Of a stretch of DNA of 64,000 bases, positions 63,535 through 64,000 are shown piece by piece (the stretch's first letter is position 1; every line of letters starts with the position of its first letter). Both the position numbers and the translations under genes were made by a program. The DNA is from Nereida sp. MMG025 (GTDB lineage Bacteria; Pseudomonadota; Alphaproteobacteria; Rhodobacterales; Rhodobacteraceae): NCBI RefSeq assembly GCF_021654165.1, contig NZ_JAKFZN010000004.1, forward strand, positions 62,001 to 126,000, written 5' to 3'. The notes beneath the pieces are model-generated. The model had not been told where the DNA came from. It saw only the letters and a list, made by a program, of their open reading frames with translations, and searched no databases.

Positions 63535-63852
63535 ATTTTGGGAAAGAACTATTTCTTTTCGACGCACGCCGAACCTCGTATTTCTTGAGCTAACTAACCC
63601 TAGGGTTGCACTTAACGAAAGTCGGTTCAAGCCCGTGCTTGCACGGGCAGCGCCCGGACCTCCCCAATGGGGAGGGCGCTTCTCGCCCACCCCGAGGTCC
63701 GGGCGCTGCCCTGATGTGGTGTGTTGGGGGTAAGGGTGGTGTTGTTTGAGCGGGCGTTGAGAGCGCCTAGGTTTTCGGGGGTGTGGGAACGCGCTTTTGC
63801 TGAAGCAAAAACGCTGCCTCCCACTGCGTTAAATCCAAAAAGTGTTGTCCGC
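63535..63852. other. 318-bp gene-free, hairpin-rich stretch between island ATPase and ettA
   Basis: No credible gene on either strand. It contains three nested hairpins (63631-63711), another hairpin near 63791-63814 (GCGCTTTTGCT/AGCAAAAACGC) and the left arm of the ettA 3' inverted repeat. The ATPase promoter must also lie here. Confidence 0.7.
63631..63711. repeat. Compound hairpin element
   Basis: A perfect GCCCGTGC/GCACGGGC hairpin (63631-63648), then a perfect 18-bp inverted repeat (63645-63662 with 63694-63711) enclosing two further hairpins (CCTCCCCA/TGGGGAGG and GGGCG/CGCCC). It could fold as a multi-branched structure. Confidence 0.75.
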
Positions 63853-63881
63853 TTAGCGGGCAAACTTTTTGTATTTAACGC
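63826..63881 (-). terminator. Long inverted repeat at the 3' end of ettA
   Basis: Arms of about 28 bases, GCGTTAAAT…TCCGC and GCGGGCA…ATTTAACGC, nearly perfect with one indel and a few mismatches. The right arm is coding (last 9 codons of ettA), the left arm lies after the stop. On the minus strand the hairpin ends in ACTTTTTGG and could terminate ettA. Confidence 0.7.
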
Positions 63882-64000
63882 GCTTAGGCTCAAGCGCATC
63901 TGGGCCCAGACGACGTTTCTTGTCTTCTTCGTAGTCGGTGAACCCGCCTTCAAACCATTCGATGTGGGCCTCGCCCTCAAATGCCAGAATGTGCGTGCAG
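63853..64000 (-). CDS. ettA: Energy-dependent translational throttle protein EttA, C-terminal end (partial)
   Basis: The last 48 residues of an ABC-F ATPase, running off the window edge at 64000. They read CTHILAFEGEAHIEWFEG, then YEEDKKRRLG and KRVKYKKFAR before the stop, the EttA-type C-terminus. EttA regulates translation initiation on the ribosome according to ATP/ADP. Confidence 0.85.
   Translation of the reverse strand, partial: CTHILAFEGEAHIEWFEGGFTDYEEDKKRRLGPDALEPKRVKYKKFAR

Noticed and set aside
63627-63980. Minus-strand frame of 117 codons across the ettA end
   Set aside because: It reads through the ettA tail in another frame and the hairpin element; ettA is recognisable in its own frame.

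Overview
The window is a stretch of chromosome from an alphaproteobacterium of the Rhodobacteraceae, most likely the marine Roseobacter group; the genus cannot be fixed from the sequence alone. The basis is gene content and gene order: an ethylmalonyl-CoA pathway (mesaconyl-CoA hydratase, ethylmalonyl-CoA mutase, crotonyl-CoA carboxylase/reductase), sdhCDA and sdhB separated by small genes, a solo small ORF-luxR-luxI quorum-sensing unit, an RpoH-II type sigma factor, and the short 3'-end repeats typical of this family. Coding density is high, with many ATGA start/stop overlaps. No tRNA, rRNA or CRISPR array was found.

Layout. 1-6240: mesaconyl-CoA hydratase, then sdhCDA, four tiny lipoprotein genes, and sdhB ending in a strong terminator. 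6240-9550: small membrane and lipoprotein genes, a DUF1989 protein, purine nucleoside phosphorylase and an agmatinase-family ureohydrolase. 9550-14450: ethylmalonyl-CoA mutase, a PlsB-like acyltransferase, and crotonyl-CoA carboxylase/reductase. 14660-18560: quorum-sensing regulator and AHL synthase, a RecD-like helicase and an SDR enzyme. 18570-25080: a TauE/SafE exporter with its partner protein, then a BMP-type nucleoside ABC importer with a hairpin after the binding-protein gene. 25250-30360: rimI-tsaB, nfuA, uspA, a class IV aminotransferase, trpS and a rhomboid-like protein lacking its catalytic residues. 30420-39800: murJ-glnD, lppC, rsmI-yraN, gshB and comM. 39860-45530: GST, cobC-like/cobU, rpoH-II, coaBC, dut and moeB. 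45530-56890: an M3 oligopeptidase, a membrane protein, an 18-repeat MORN protein, nadE, an MPH-like metallo-hydrolase, gltX, a MATE exporter, a GGCT-fold protein and a legumain-like lipoprotein. 56920-61450: a YbbAP-type ABC system divergent from tesA, a small membrane protein and cspA. 61450-64000: an AT-richer insertion carrying a Sll1717-type P-loop ATPase, bordered by elaborate hairpins, and the 3' end of ettA at the window edge.

The genes work together mainly in central carbon metabolism. Mch, Ecm and Ccr are three steps of acetyl-CoA assimilation that ends in glyoxylate and succinyl-CoA, and succinate dehydrogenase sits in the same cluster as Mch. The rest is housekeeping (translation, envelope, cofactors) and stress response.

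The features most worth following up are: a 54-bp element present twice in inverted orientation, whose conserved positions form two direct 23-bp-spaced half-sites; the four coupled lipoproteins inside the sdh cluster; the catalytically dead rhomboid; rsmI with no ordinary start codon; and the structured island around the Sll1717-type ATPase.
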